NCBI RefSeq assembly: GCF_964355755.1
Contig: NC_092672.1
Coordinates: forward strand, 10,846,501-10,910,500
DNA length: 64,000 nt
Origin: Antedon mediterranea
Lineage: Eukaryota > Echinodermata > Crinoidea > Comatulida > Antedonidae
Direction: 5' to 3'
Numbering within the stretch: position 1 is the stretch's first letter; every line of letters begins with the position of its first letter. Position numbers and translations under genes: made by a program. Below the pieces are notes generated by a model. The model was not told the DNA's origin. It was given only the letters and a program-made list of their open reading frames with translations, and did not search any database. This document shows, piece after piece, positions 31,941 through 45,709 of this stretch.

Positions 31941-32248
31941 GCCTTTTCATTCTTTTGGGTTTTTTTACTTGTTTTATTTACTTCGTGGCGCTATAGTATC
32001 TTTGCCCTAGGCCTCCTCCTCTGTGCTCTCACTTCGTTCGTTTTGCTACCTGATCCGTGCAGGCCTAGGCCTAGGCTAGACTGGATATTATGATTGCAAG
32101 CCAAAAAGGTAGATTTAGAAGCATATTTTATTGATTACCCATCATCAGTGTCACCCTTAACAGATAGTTAAGCTATATTTGTAGGTCATAGCTTATTTCA
32201 GACAATATTTTAGCCTCCAAAAAGGGCAGATTAGGCCTAGCCTAGGCC

Positions 32249-33011
32249 GGATGCTAGTCAAGTCGCCCCATCGCAAAGTCGCCCCATACAAAGTCGCCCC
32301 TTACACAGTCGCCCCATCGCAAAGTCGCCCCAAAACAAAGTCGCCCCGACACAGTCGCCCCATCGCAAAGTCGCCCCATCGCAAAGTCGCCCCAACGCAA
32401 AGTCGCCCCATCGCAAAGTCGCCCCATCACAAAGTCGCCCTATCGCAAAGTCAAAAATGAGCTGGTATCCAGGCGTAGGTTGAAGAAAGATTCGTAATTG
32501 TGGCTCTGGTAACTAATTTAACATTTTCGAAACTATAAATCAGGGATAATCTTTTTAGAACTTTCAAACAAGGGACTATTTTTTTAATGATTTTTAAAAA
32601 GCACTTCATTAAAACCTGTAAAATAAAAATTAAAACACAAATTATGTATATAATAGGATAAACATTGTAATGTAGGCCTAGGCCTACTATACGACATTTA
32701 GCGCGACCAAAGTAACAACGCAATCGATATCAAACGCAACCGATATGATTAAAACAGCGTACTACTACGGCGGCGCTTCATAATCATACCGAAATAAAAC
32801 CGTGGGCGACTTTGCGATGGGGCGCCTTTGCGATGGGGCGACTTTGCGTTGGGGCGACTTTGCGCTGGGGCGACTTTGTAATGGGGCGACTTTGCGATGG
32901 GGCGACTGTGCCTGGGCGACTTTGTTTTGGGGCGACTTTGCGATGGGGCGACTTTGTATTGGGCGACTTTGTATGGGGCGACTTTGCGATGGGGCGACTT
33001 GACTGGATCCC
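32249..33011. mobile_element. DNA transposon copy A with tandem-unit terminal inverted repeats
   Basis: TSD CCTAGGCC at 32241-32248 and 33012-33019. Each end is about 200 bp of 12-13 tandem units of about 16 bp (AAGTCGCCCCATCGCA), with variant units in the same order inward from both tips, so the ends are true inverted repeats. The interior (32460-32800) is non-coding. 763 bp, a deletion derivative of copy B. The GG start and 8-bp TSD would suit Merlin-like elements; hAT is the other 8-bp option. Confidence 0.93.
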
Positions 33012-33019
33012 CCTAGGCC

Positions 33020-33610
33020 TAGCCTATTATAGCCTATAGGCCTAGCTAGAAAGAGGCTAGGCCTAGGCTAGCTAGGGCCTAGGCCTAGTTAGGCTAGCAT
33101 CTCGCTACTCTAGCTAGTAGTTTAGGCCTAGGTAGGCCTAGTACTACTAGGCCTATAGCCTAGCTGGCCTACTAGTACTAGGGCTAGCCTAGTCTTGCTA
33201 GGCCTAGAAAGAAGTAGTAGGCCTAGCTAGGCTACTACGGATCCGCTACTACTACTAGCTAGGCTAGGCTACTAGGCCCACCTGGTTAGGGATCCCCTGG
33301 TTAGGCCCTACTAGGGAACTGGTAGGCTAGCTAGCTAGGCCTACTTACTAGCTAATAAATAAGTCTAGGCCTAGGCTGCCTAACTAGCTAGCTCTATGTA
33401 TTCTAGTTAGGGCCTAGACTAGTTTATTAGGCCTTTGTTTAGGCTGATTAGGCCTGCCTAGTCCTAGTTAAATAAATAGGCATATAACCAGGCTCAGTCT
33501 AAACACTCTAGGCCTATCTATATGAGACCTGTGCTATTAATTATAGGACTAGACCTAGGGCCTTGCTAGCTAGCCAGCAGAATGGTCTAGAGAGGCATAG
33601 GCCTAGCTAG
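33020..33610. repeat. GGCCTAG-rich low-complexity block
   Basis: Dense CTAGGCC/TAGTAG words directly beside transposon copy A. Confidence 0.9.
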
Positions 33611-33959
33611 GGATAGGCTGGGGAGTCATAGACAGCCTATCTATATAAAATATTATTATTTCATTGCTAATGCCAAGGTATTATTTAGGCCTGTTTATTT
33701 TCAGGTTGAAAGCAATGGATAAAGAGAGATTCAATTCTACAACAAAAGTCAAACTCAAACTGATAATTAACAATGTTTCCAGTTAATTAATGTTAATTAT
33801 TTTAATAGATTGTAGTGACCCTAACTACCTTACTGTTTGTGTATGGCTGTAATATTATATTAAATGTCATCACAATTAGTAAGGTTGTGAGGCTTCACAA
33901 TTTCAAACAACTCTTCTTGTGTCTCTTCTTCATGTGGATGGATTAAAAAATACTGTGAG

Positions 33960-36330
33960 TATTGTACACTCTTTATATGAATATATCATCAATCACAATA
34001 TCAAATATGATCAGTGTAGTCAAAATTTGATAACTTAGCATGAATCTTTTAATATCTACATCATCAATAATTAATATTAATATAAATCTACATCACAATG
34101 TTGGATATGATCTTTGTAGTCAAAATTTGATAACTGAGCACGCATCTTTTAATAACTACCTTATCAATAACTATTAATAATGTCCTATATCACAATGTAC
34201 AGTAGGATATGATCAGTGTTAGTCATAATTTGATAACTGAGCACGCATCTTTTAATATCTACCTCATCAATAATTAATATTAATATCATATATCACATTG
34301 TTCGATATGATCAGTGAAGTCAGAATTTGATAACTGAGCACGCATCTTTTAATATATACCTTATCAATGACTATTAATAATATCCTATATCACAATGTTG
34401 GATATGATTAGTGATTAGATAAATGAGCACGCATCTTTCAATATCTATTTCATCAATAATTATTTGTATTTTGTATTTGTATTTTTGTATTTGTATTATA
34501 ATAATTATTATTAATAATTTATATCACATTGTTCGATATGATCAGTGTAGTCATATTTGATAACTGAGCACGCCTCTTTCAATATCTATTTCATCAATAA
34601 TTATTTGTATTTTGTATTTGTATTTTTGTATTTGTACTGTATTATAATAATTATTATTAATAATTTATATCACATTGTTCGATATGATCAGTGTAGTCAT
34701 AATTTGATAACTGAGCACGCATCTTTCAATATCTATTTCATCAATAATTATTTGTATTTTGTATTTGTATTTTTGTATTTGTATTATAATAATTAATATT
34801 AATAATTTATATCACATTGTTTGATATGATCAGTGTAGTCATAATTTGATAACTGAGCACGCATCTTTCAATATCTATTTCATCAATAATTATTTGTATT
34901 TTGTATTTGTATTTTTGTATTTGTATTATAATAATTATTATTAATCATTTATATCACATTGTTCAATATGATCAGTGTAGTCATAATTTGATAACTGAGC
35001 ACGCATCTTTCAATATCTATTTCATCAATAATTATTTGTATTTTGTATTTGTATTTTGGTATTTGTATTATAATAATTATTATTAATAATTTATATCACA
35101 TTGTTGGATATGATCAGTGTAGTCATAATTTGATAACTGAGCACGCATCTTTCAATATCTATTTCATCAATAATTATTTGTATTTTGTATTTGTATTTTT
35201 GTATTTGTATTATAATAATTATTATTAATAATTTATATCACATTGTTCGATATGATCAGTGTAGTCATAATTTGATAACTGAGCACGCATCTTTCAATAT
35301 CTATTTCATCAATAATTATTATTAATAATTTATATCACATTGCTGGATATGATCAGTGTAGTCATAATTTGATAACTGAGCATACATCTTTAAAAATCTA
35401 CCTCATTAATAATTAATATTAATAATCTATATCACACTGTTGGATATGATCTGTTTAGTTTTTTAATATCTACCTTATCAATAACTATTAATAATATCCT
35501 ATATCACAATGTTGGATATTATCAGTGTAGTCATAGTTTGATAACTGTGAGCATACATATTTTAATATCTACCTCATCAATAATTATTATTAATAATCTA
35601 TATCACAATGTTGGATATGATTAGTGTAGTCATAATTTGATAACTGAGCACGCATCTTTCAATATCTATTTCATCAATAATTATTATTAATAATTTATAT
35701 CACATTGTTGGATATGATCAGTGTAGTCATACAGTAATTTGATAACTGAGCAAAAATCTTTTAATATCTACCTCATCAATAATTAATATTAATAATCTAT
35801 ATCACATTGTTCGATATGATCAGTGTAGTCATAATTTGATAACTGAGCACGCATCTTTCAATATCTACCTCATCAATAATTAATATTAATATCATATATC
35901 ACATTGTTCGATATGATCAGTGTAGTCATAATTTGATAACTGAGCACGCATCTTTTAAAATCTACCTCATCAATAATTAATATTAATAATCATATCGCAT
36001 TGTTCAATATGATCAGTGTAGTCATAAATTGATAACTGAGCAAAAATCTTTTAATATCTGCATCATCAATTAATATTAATAATCTATATCAAACTGTTGG
36101 ATATGATCTGTTTAGTTTTTTAATATCTACCTTTTCCAAAATAATATTCTATATCACAATGTTGGATATGATCAGTGTAATCATAGTTTGAACTACCTCA
36201 ACAATAATTAATATTAATTGTCTATATACCAATATCAAATATCAGTGTAGGCCTAGTCATTTGATAACTGAGCATGCATCATTTTATATCTGCTTCAAAT
36301 ATTAATATTGTCCTAATATAATAAGTGGTT
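33960..36330. repeat. Satellite array 1 (97-bp family, inverted relative to array 2)
   Basis: Core GATAACTGAGCACGCATCTT plus CACATTGTTGGATATGATCA. Between about 34440 and 35240 the unit is lengthened to about 142 bp by a TTTGTATTTTGTATTTG insertion, repeated about six times. Elsewhere units are near 97 bp and more diverged than in array 2. Confidence 0.93.
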
Positions 36331-37850
36331 TGAAGGATTTTTGCAGATGGCCTTTTTTGCATTGTAAAGTTTACACTTTAAAATCTGTCAATTTATCCAA
36401 AAAGGTCAAACTTTGACCTATTTCAATAAAATCATTTCATAAGTTGTCTTCTTTTATAGTTTTAGTGATAATCAATATTAAGTGGTTTTTTACCCCAAAA
36501 AAGTCAAACCTAGAGCTATTTTAATAAAATTATTTCATAAATTGTCTTCTTTTATAGTTCTAGTAGTGATATAATCAATATTAAGTGGTTTGGATGATGT
36601 TTGTGGGGTGTTTTTTAAAAGTTTGCACAGTTTACATGGTAAAATGTGTCAATTTATTCCTAGAGCTATTTCAATAAAATTATTTCATAATCACCCCAAA
36701 AATGTCAAACCTAGAACTATTTTAATAAAATGATTTCATAAATTGTCTTCTTTTATAGTTCTAGTAGTGGTATAATCAGTATTCAATTGTTTGAATGATG
36801 TTTGTGGGGTATTTTTTAAAGTTTGCATTAAGTTTACGCAGTTTACATGGTAAAATCTATCAATTATCCAAAATTGACATTTTTCACCCTAAAAAATCAA
36901 ACCTAGAGCTATTTCAATAAAATGATTTCATAAATTGTCCTCTTTTATAGTTCTAATAATGATATAATCAATATTAAGTGGTTTGAATGATGTTTGTGGG
37001 TGTTTTTTTAAAGTTTGCATTAAGTTTACGCAGTTGAAATGGTGAAATCTGTAAATTTATCCAAAATTGGCATTTTCACCCTAAAAAATCAAACTTAGAG
37101 CTATTTCTATTAAATTATTTTATAAATTGTCCTCTTTTATAGTTCTTGTAGTGCTATAATCAGTATTAAGTGGTTTGAATAATGTTTGTGGGGTGTTTTT
37201 TTTAAGTTTGCATTAAGTTTACGCAGTTTACGTGGTAAAATCTGTAAATTTATCCAAAATTGACATTTTTTACCCAAAAAATTCAAACCTAGAGCTATTT
37301 CAATAAAATTATTTCATAAATTGTCCTCTTTTATAGTTCTTGTAGTGGTATAATCAATATTAAGTGGTTTAGATGATGTTTGTGGGGTGTTTTTTTTTAA
37401 AGTTTGCACAGTTCACATGGTAAAATCTGTCAATTTATCCAATATTGACGTTTTCACTCCAAAAAAGTCAAACCTAGAGCTATTTCAATAACATTATTTC
37501 ATAAATTGTCTTCTTTTATAGTTCTAGTAGTGCTATAATCAGTATTCAATTGTTTGAATGATGTTTGTGGGGTATTTTTTAAAGTTTGCATTAAGTTTAC
37601 GCAGTTTAAATGGTAAAATCTGTCAATTTATCCAAAAATTGATATTTTTCACCCGAAAAAATCAAACCTAGAGCTATTTCAATAAAATGATTTCATAAAT
37701 TGTCCTCTTTTATAGTTCTTGTAGTGGTATAATCAATATTAAGTTGTTTGGATGATGTTTGTGGGTGTTTTTTTAAAGTTTGCATTACGTTTACGCAGTT
37801 TAAATGGTAAAATCTGTAAATTTATCCAAAATTGACATTTTAAAACACGA
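36330..37850. repeat. Tandem array of about 195-bp units
   Basis: About eight units. ATAGTTCTxGTAGTG recurs at about 36555, 36757, 36948, 37140, 37335, 37517 and 37712 (spacing 182-202). Other marks are ACCTAGAGCTATTTCAATAA and AAGTTTACGCAGTTTA. Unrelated to the 97-bp satellite. Confidence 0.9.
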
Positions 37851-37916
37851 ACTAGGTTGTAAAAAGTGAAGGAAGTCATTATATTTTATTATTGTTTGGT
37901 CTACCCATAGTTATAG

Positions 37917-37946
37917 CAGGGAAGAGTTAAATTTAACTCTTCCCTG
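37917..37946. mobile_element. 30-bp perfect palindrome with 7-bp target duplication
   Basis: Arm CAGGGAAGAGTTAAA followed directly by its reverse complement. GTTATAG stands exactly on both sides (37910-37916 and 37947-37953). CA...TG ends. Confidence 0.85.
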
Positions 37947-37953
37947 GTTATAG

Positions 37954-38590
37954 GTAATAAAGGATGCCTATCATAGTCAAATGGCAATAACTGATTAGCC
38001 GAGACCAATGACATTTAAAACAACTCCTACTTAAAATTCCCTACTTATACAGTACAGCAGCTTTTTGATTGGCTGCAAGTTTAGTTTTCTGTTCGTTCAT
38101 CAGAAATGGTATACATAATTATTAATCAATAAGATTACTGGATTTCTTTAGTATTTCTGACACATTTCCAATCTTAATTGAATTATTAATGTAATGGAAA
38201 TTGGTCATAGGCCTATTATAGCAACATATCATTTCTGGAAGAGTATTACGGTCTGTATAGATCGATGTTAAAACACACGTCCTCATTTATCAAATAATTC
38301 ATTCACTGCCCATTTATTCTGTTAAGAAGAACTGGGACCCTCAATAGAAGCCAAAGCATGTCTCATGATGGCCTCTACAATACATATCAAACATAAAAAG
38401 ATATGGAATATTTTTATTTTTACAGCGGCACACGTTCATCATAAACGATGCGTTCTTAAAAGTATAAATTTAAACAGCAAACGGATACAAATCAATAGGG
38501 TAATTAGGAACAAAAGAATAACACATTTTCAAAACCCATCGACTCGATCTCTTGTATACAGTAAATCTAACAAAATCACACTGATCATAT
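37954..38590. other. Spacer between the inverted satellite blocks
   Basis: AT-rich DNA between the 195-bp array and satellite array 2. A reading frame at 38365-38607 has no family resemblance and runs into the satellite, so I do not call it. Confidence 0.4.
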
Positions 38591-41500
38591 CCAACATTAA
38601 GTATTAATAATTATTATTGATTAGGTAGATAATAAAAGATGCGTTATATCAATTTATGAATACACAGATCATATCCAACAATGTGATATAGATTATTAAT
38701 AATAATTTTTAATGAGGTAGATATTTAAAGATGCGTGCTCAGTTATCAAATTATGACTACACTGATCATATCCAACAATGTGATATAAGACATTAATAAT
38801 AATTATTGATGAAATAGATATTTAAAGATGCGTGCTCAGTTATCAAATGACGACTACACTGATCATATCCAACAATGTGATATATGATATTAATATGAAT
38901 TATTGATGCGGTAGATATTGAAAGATGCGTGCTCAGTTATCAAATTCTGACTACACTGATCATATCCAACAATGTGATATATGATATTAATATAAATTAT
39001 TAATGAGGTAGATATTTAAAGATACGTGATCAGTTATCAAATTCTGACTACACTGATCATATCCAACAATGTGATATATGATATTAATATAAATTATTAA
39101 TGAGGTAGATATTGAAAGATACGTGATCAGTTATCAAATGACGACTACACTGATCATATCCAACAATGTGATATAGATTATTAATATTAATTAATGATGT
39201 GGTAGATATTAAAAGATGCGTGCTCAGTTATCAAATTCTGACTATACTGATCATATCCAACAATGTGATATACGATATTAATATAAATTATTAATGAGGT
39301 AGATATTGACAGATACGTGATCAGTTATCAAATGACGACTACACTGATCATATCCAACAATGTGATATATGATATTAATATGAATTATTGATGCGGTAGA
39401 TATTGAAAGACGCGTGCTCAGTTATCAAATTCTGACTACACAGATCATATCCAACAATGTGATATATGATATTAATATAAATTATTATTGAGGTAGATAT
39501 TAAAAAATACGTGCTCAGTTATCAAATTATGACTACACTGATCATATCCAACAATGTGATATATGATATTAATATTAATTAATGATAAGGTAGATATTGA
39601 AAAATACGTGATCAGTTATCAAATGACGACTACACTGATCTTATCCAACAATGTGATATATGATATTAATATAAATTATTGATGACGTAGATATTAAAAG
39701 ATGCGTGCTCAGTTATCAAATTCTGACTACACTGATCATATCCAACAATGTGATATATGATATTAATATAAATTATTAATGAGGTAGATATTAAAAGATG
39801 CGTGCTCAGTTATCAAATTCTGACTACACTGATCATATCCAACAATGTGATATATGATATTAATATAAATTATTAATGAGGTAGATATTGAAAGATGCGT
39901 GCTCAGTTATCAAATTCTGACTACACTGATCATATCCAACAATGTGATATATGATATTAATATAAATTATTATTGAGGTAGATATTAAAAGATACGTGCT
40001 CAGTTATCAAATTCTGACTACACTGATCATATCCAACAATGTGATATATGATATTAATATAAATTATTAATGAGGTAGATATTGACAGATACGTGATCAG
40101 TTATCAAATGACGACTACACTGATCATATCCAACAATGTGATATATGATATTAATATGAATTATTGATGCGGTAGATATTGAAAGACGCGTGCTCAGTTA
40201 TCAAATTCTGACTACAGAGATCATATCCAACAATGTGATATATGATATTAATATAAATTATTATTGAGGTAGATATTAAAAAATACGTGCTCAGTTATCA
40301 AATTATGACTACACTGATCATATCCAACAATGTGATATATGATATTAATATTAATTAATGATGAGGTAGATATTGAAAGATACGTGATCAGTTATCAAAT
40401 GACGACTACACTGATCATATCCAACAATGTGATATATGATATTAATATAAATTATTATTGAGGTAGATATTAAAAGATACGTGCTCAGTTATCAAATTCT
40501 GACTACACTGATCATATCCAACAATGTGATATATGATATTAATATAAATTATTAATGAGGTAGATATTAAAAGATACGTGCTCAGTTATCAAATTCTGAC
40601 TACACTGATCATATCCAACAATGTGATATATGATATTAATATAAATTATTAATGAGGTAGATATTTAAAGATGCGTGCTCAGTTATCAAATTACGACTAC
40701 ACTGATCATATCCAACAATGTGATATATGATATTAATATAAATTATTAATGAGTTAGATATTGAAAGATGCGTGCTCAGTTATCAAATTCTGACTACACT
40801 GATCATATCCAACAATGTGATATATGATATTAATATAAATTATTATTGAGGTAGATATTAAAAGATACGTGCTCAGTTATCAAATTCTGACTACACTGAT
40901 CATATCCAACAATGTGATATATGATATTAATATAAATTATTAATGAGGTAGATATTTAAAGATGCGTGCTCAGTTATCAAATTACGACTACACTGATCAT
41001 ATCCAACAATGTGATATATGATATTAATATAAATTATTATTGAGGTAGATATTAAAAGATACGTGCTCAGTTATCAATTTCTGACTACACTGATCATATC
41101 CAACAATGTGATATATGATATTAATATAAATTATTAATGAGGTAGATATTTAAAGATGCGTGCTCAGTTATCAAATTACGACTACACTGATCATATCCAA
41201 CAATGTGATATATGATATTAATATAAATTATTATTGAGGTAGATATTGAAAGATGCGTGCTCAGTTATCAAATTATGACTGCACTCATCATATTCAACAA
41301 TGTGATATAGGATATTAATAATAATTCTTAATGAGGTAGATATTGAAAGATACGTCCTCAGTTATCAAATTCTGACTACACGGATCATATCCAACAATGT
41401 GATATATGATATTAATATAAATTATTAATGAGGTAGATATTGAAAGATGCGTGCTCAGTTATCAAATTCTGACTACACTGATCATATCCAACAATGTGAT

Positions 41501-43325
41501 ATATGATATTAATATAAATTATTAATGAGGTAGATATTGACAGATACGTGATCAGTTATCAAATGACGACTACACTGATCATATCCAACAATGTGATATA
41601 TGATATTAATATAAATTATTAATGAGGTAGATATTGACAGATACGTGATCAGTTATCAAATGACGACTACACTGATCCTATCCAACAATGTGATATATGA
41701 TATTAATATGAATTATTGATGCGGTAGATATTGAAAGATGCGTGCTCAGTTATCAAATTCTGACTACACTGATCATATCCAACAATGTGATATATGATAT
41801 TAATATAAATTATTATTGAGGTAGATATTAAAAGATACGTGCTCAGTTATCAAATTATGACTACACTGATCATATCCAACAATGTGATATATGATATTAA
41901 TATTAATTAATGATGTGGTAGATATTGAAAGATACGTGATCAGTTATCAAATGACGACTACACTGATCATATCCAACAATGTGATATATGATATTAATAT
42001 AAATTATTATTGAGGTAGATATTAAAAGATACGTGCTCAGTTATCAAATTCTGACTACACTGATCATATCCAACAATGTGATATATGATATTAATATAAA
42101 TTATTAATGAGGTAGATATTAAAAGATACGTGCTCAGTTATCAAATTCTGACTACACTGATCATATCCAACAATGTGATATATGATATTAATATAAATTA
42201 TTAATGAGGTAGATATTTAAAGATGCGTGCTCAGTTATCAAATTACGACTACACTGATCATATCCAACAATGTGATATATGATATTAATATAAATTATTA
42301 ATGAGGTAGATATTGAAAGATGCGTGCTCAGTTATCAAATTCTGACTACACTGATCATATCCAACAATGTGATATATGATATTAATATAAATTATTATTG
42401 AGGTAGATATTAAAAGATACGTGCTCAGTTATCAAATTCTGACTACACTGATCATATCCAACAATGTGATATATGATATTAATATAAATTATTAATGAGG
42501 TAGATATTTAAAGATGCGTGCTCAGTTATCAAATTACGACTACACTGATCATATCCAACAATGTGATATATGATATTAATATAAATTATTATTGAGGTAG
42601 ATATTAAAAGATACGTGCTCAGTTATCAATTTCTGACTACACTGATCATATCCAACAATGTGATATATGATATTAATATAAATTATTAATGAGGTAGATA
42701 TTAAAAGATGCGTGCTCAGTTATCAAATTCTGACTACACTGATCATATCCAACAATGTGATATATGATATTAATATAAATTATTATTGAGGTAGATATTA
42801 AAGGATACGTGCTCAGTTATCAAATTCTGACTACACTGATCATATCCAACAATGTGATATATGATATTAATATAAATTATTAATGAGGTAGATATTTAAA
42901 GATGCGTGCTCAGTTATCAAATTACGACTACACTGATCATATCCAACAATGTGATATAGATTATTTATATTAATTTTGATGCGGTAGATATTTAAAGATG
43001 CGTGCTCAGTTATCAAATGACGACTACACTGATCATATCCAACAATGTGATATAGATTATTAATAATAATTATTGATGATGTAGATATTAAAAGATACGT
43101 GCTCAGTTATCAAATTATGACTACACTGATCATATCCAACAATGTGATATATGATATTAATATTAAAATTGATGACGTAGATTCTAAAAGATGCGTGCTC
43201 AGTTATCAAATTATGACTACACTCATCATATTCAACAACGTGATATAGATTATTAATAATAATTATTGATGAGGTAGATGTGAGATGCGTGCTCAGTTAT
43301 CAAATTGTAACTACACTGATCATAA
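38590..43325. repeat. Satellite array 2, 97-bp monomers with higher-order structure
   Basis: About 49 monomers. Marks: GTGCTCAGTTATCAAATT, GACTACACTGATCATATCCA and ACAATGTGATATATGATATT. Variant TTAATATTAATTAATG starts at 39181, 39569, 40345 and 41897; intervals 388, 776 and 1552 equal 4, 8 and 16 times 97. Variant GATGCGGTAG starts at 38905, 39390, 40166 and 41718; intervals 485, 776 and 1552 equal 5, 8 and 16 times 97. Confidence 0.95.
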
Positions 43326-43769
43326 TACTGTACACACATAGTCCTTATGCAATTAGACATTGATTTAGTAGTACTACATATCATTTGTTAAATTAAGAAT
43401 GTTGTTTCTGTGTTATTAAAAAACTTATTGAAATTTTTTAAAGTAAAAATATCAGTATTGATACCTATAAATTTGTATATCATAATAACATGCTTGATAT
43501 TATAATAATGTGTTCTTTATTACAACTAAGAAACAATTATGTACGAGGATTATACACACTGATAGCTCTCAGTTATCAAAAAACGACTACACAATATAGC
43601 TCAAAATACATAGGGATCTGGACTATTACTGTGAAGCGTATAAACACAATACAGTACTGTATATTATTATTATTAAGCCTACCATACCGGTGGTTGAAAA
43701 GTAATCTAAATCTTCTTATTAGCTAATTTTATTAATTTAACATACTGTAGTAAATGCAAACTCTAGCCA
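43326..43769. other. Unique-looking flank with one satellite relic
   Basis: Holds a diverged monomer at about 43540-43605 (TACGAGGATTATACACACTG and CTCTCAGTTATCAAAAAACG). No gene recognised. Confidence 0.45.
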
Positions 43770-44060
43770 GCCTACTACTATCACTACTATCTAGGCCTAG
43801 GCCTAGCTAGTTAGGGCCAGCCAGGCCTCTCTAGCTACTAGCTAGGCCTCGCCTACTACTACTAGGCTACTAGCTAGGCCTAGGCTAGTACTAGACTAGG
43901 CTAGGCCTAACTAGGCCCTAGGCCTACTTACTGCAAACTAGTCTAGCTTAGCTAGGCGTAGGTGTAGTAGTAGGCTAAGTTAGGTAGGCTAGCTAGTACA
44001 GTAGTGCTAGTCTAGGCCAGAAGACAGATAGAAGCGCACACAGCAGCTAGTCTAGTAGTA
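43770..44060. repeat. GGCCTAG-rich low-complexity block
   Basis: CTAGGCCTAGGCC, TACTACTAGG words. Mirrors 33020-33610 on the other side of the satellites. Confidence 0.88.
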
Positions 44061-44486
44061 GTAGGTCTATTATTAGTTTTATGATATAAAATGTTAATAT
44101 TATTGTGATATTTAATAATTATTTAATTGTACGTTTTATATATTTGTATATAAAAAATACTAATTATGTTTTTTCCGAAACTGAAGAGGGATCCAGTCAA
44201 GTCGCCCCATCGCAAAGTCGCCCCATACAAAGTCGCCCAATACAAAGTCGCCCCATCGCAAAGTCGCCCCAAAACAAAGTCGCCCCGGCACAGTCGCCCC
44301 ATCGCAAAGTCGCCCCATTACAAAGTCGCCCCATCGCAAATTCGCCCCATCGCAAAGTCGCCCCAACGCAAAGTCGCCCCATCGCAAAGTCGCCCACGGT
44401 TTTAATCATATTGGTTGCGTTTGATATCGATTGCGTTGTTACTTTGGTCGCGCTAAATGTCGTATACAGTATAATGTTTATCCTAT

Positions 44487-44507
44487 CATGGATTAAAGAA
44501 ATCCATG
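44487..44507. mobile_element. 21-bp micro-palindrome with 7-bp target duplication inside copy B
   Basis: 8-bp arms CATGGATT and AATCCATG around AAAGA. ATCCTAT on both sides (44480-44486, 44508-44514). Copy A lacks it at the matching place (32640-32665), giving a clean empty site. Confidence 0.85.
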
Positions 44508-44886
44508 ATCCTATATACATAATTTGTGTTTTAATTTTTATTTTACAGGTTTTAATGGAGTGATGTGCTTTTTAAAAATCATTAAAAAAATAGTCCCTTG
44601 TTTGAAAGTTCTAAAAAGATTATCCCTGATTTATAGTTTCGAAAATGTTAATTTAATATGATTTTAAAATTAGTTACCAGAGCCACAATTACGAATCTTT
44701 CTTCAACCTACGCGTGGATACCAGCTATTTTTTTAGGATAAGCTAATTAGGATAATATAATAAATGTATAAATGTGTAGTAGCCTAGGCCTTCGTATAGA
44801 TTTACAGTAGTTAAAACAATAACAGTGTTGTAAGACAATGAGTGCTATAGGCTACTTATTGATCATTTTGCATTTATTGACAAGTT

Positions 44887-45231
44887 ATGTGTCTTAATTT
44901 TATAATGACTTTTCAAAATAAAGAAATAAAAAAAAAGGATTTCATTGCCGATATGATTGTTTTACATGCAGGTATTTTAGTAAAATTAAAACGCTACATT
45001 TTGACCATGGAAAAACCATCGTACAGTATCGTGTGCGTGTTTTTTAAAAAGGGGAATCCCCGACGGTCAGCAGAAAGACGTAGCAGCTGTGAGGAAACAG
45101 ATACCAGAAGGCGCAGCTCCGATTGGTTTCAGAGAATGTTTCAGATGGCGAGTCCTTTTATTCAACAGCACAATGATCATTTTACTGAAGAATTCTTTTC
45201 AACCCCTTTGGTTAGGCCTAGAACATTCTAA
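44887..45231 (+). CDS. Hypothetical ORF inside transposon copy B
   Basis: 114 codons including an Arg/Ser-rich stretch (RRSAERRSSCEETDTRRRSS) and a C-terminus rich in Phe/Gln. No catalytic motif and no similarity that I recognise. It could be a captured exon or a remnant of the lost transposase. Only one copy is present, so coding status is open. Confidence 0.3.
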   Translation: MCLNFIMTFQNKEIKKKDFIADMIVLHAGILVKLKRYILTMEKPSYSIVCVFFKKGNPRRSAERRSSCEETDTRRRSSDWFQRMFQMASPFIQQHNDHFTEEFFSTPLVRPRTF

Positions 45232-45709
45232 TTATCATGCCTAATAAATATCCTCATATCGGGTATTTATTTAATTTTAAATTAAACAAGACAGTGAAGA
45301 GGCACGGAATAATACGTACACGGACGTACGACGAATACACACACGCACGTCATTACGACATATAGTGGTGATATGATGCAATTTTATAATGGATATAATG
45401 ATGGGATTGCCTTTCCAGGCTTACAATCAATGTTCATTACGTAATACTATGTATATAATAGTAAACTGAATGTTTATAAATAAATTGTTTTACTTAATTT
45501 GTTGCATATAAAATAAAAGACACAGACGTAGCCTACGTTTCCTATAAAATATTTCACATTTAAATAATTATGTACTGTTAAATGACATTATGCTGGATAA
45601 TATTATAATCTTAAACTACTGTATGTTTACAAATTATTAATATAGGCCTAATAATAATAATACATATTCATCGACCAAAGTAAAAATAATCTAGATCTTA
45701 TAACATCAT

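Noticed and set aside
32251-32460. Proline/lysine-rich repeat proteins (KSPHRKVAP and GDFAMGRLCD types) at 32.3, 32.8, 44.2 and 46.0 kb
   Set aside because: They are translations of the transposon's 16-mer terminal arrays, open on both strands.
34557-35228. Hydrophobic FVFLYLY repeat ORFs
   Set aside because: Frames through the 142-bp satellite variant.
38365-38607. 80-residue ORF in the spacer before satellite array 2
   Set aside because: Runs into the satellite, no family features, AT-biased codons.
44197-44520. Minus-strand ORF of 107 residues in copy B
   Set aside because: Shadow of the terminal array and adjoining non-coding interior.
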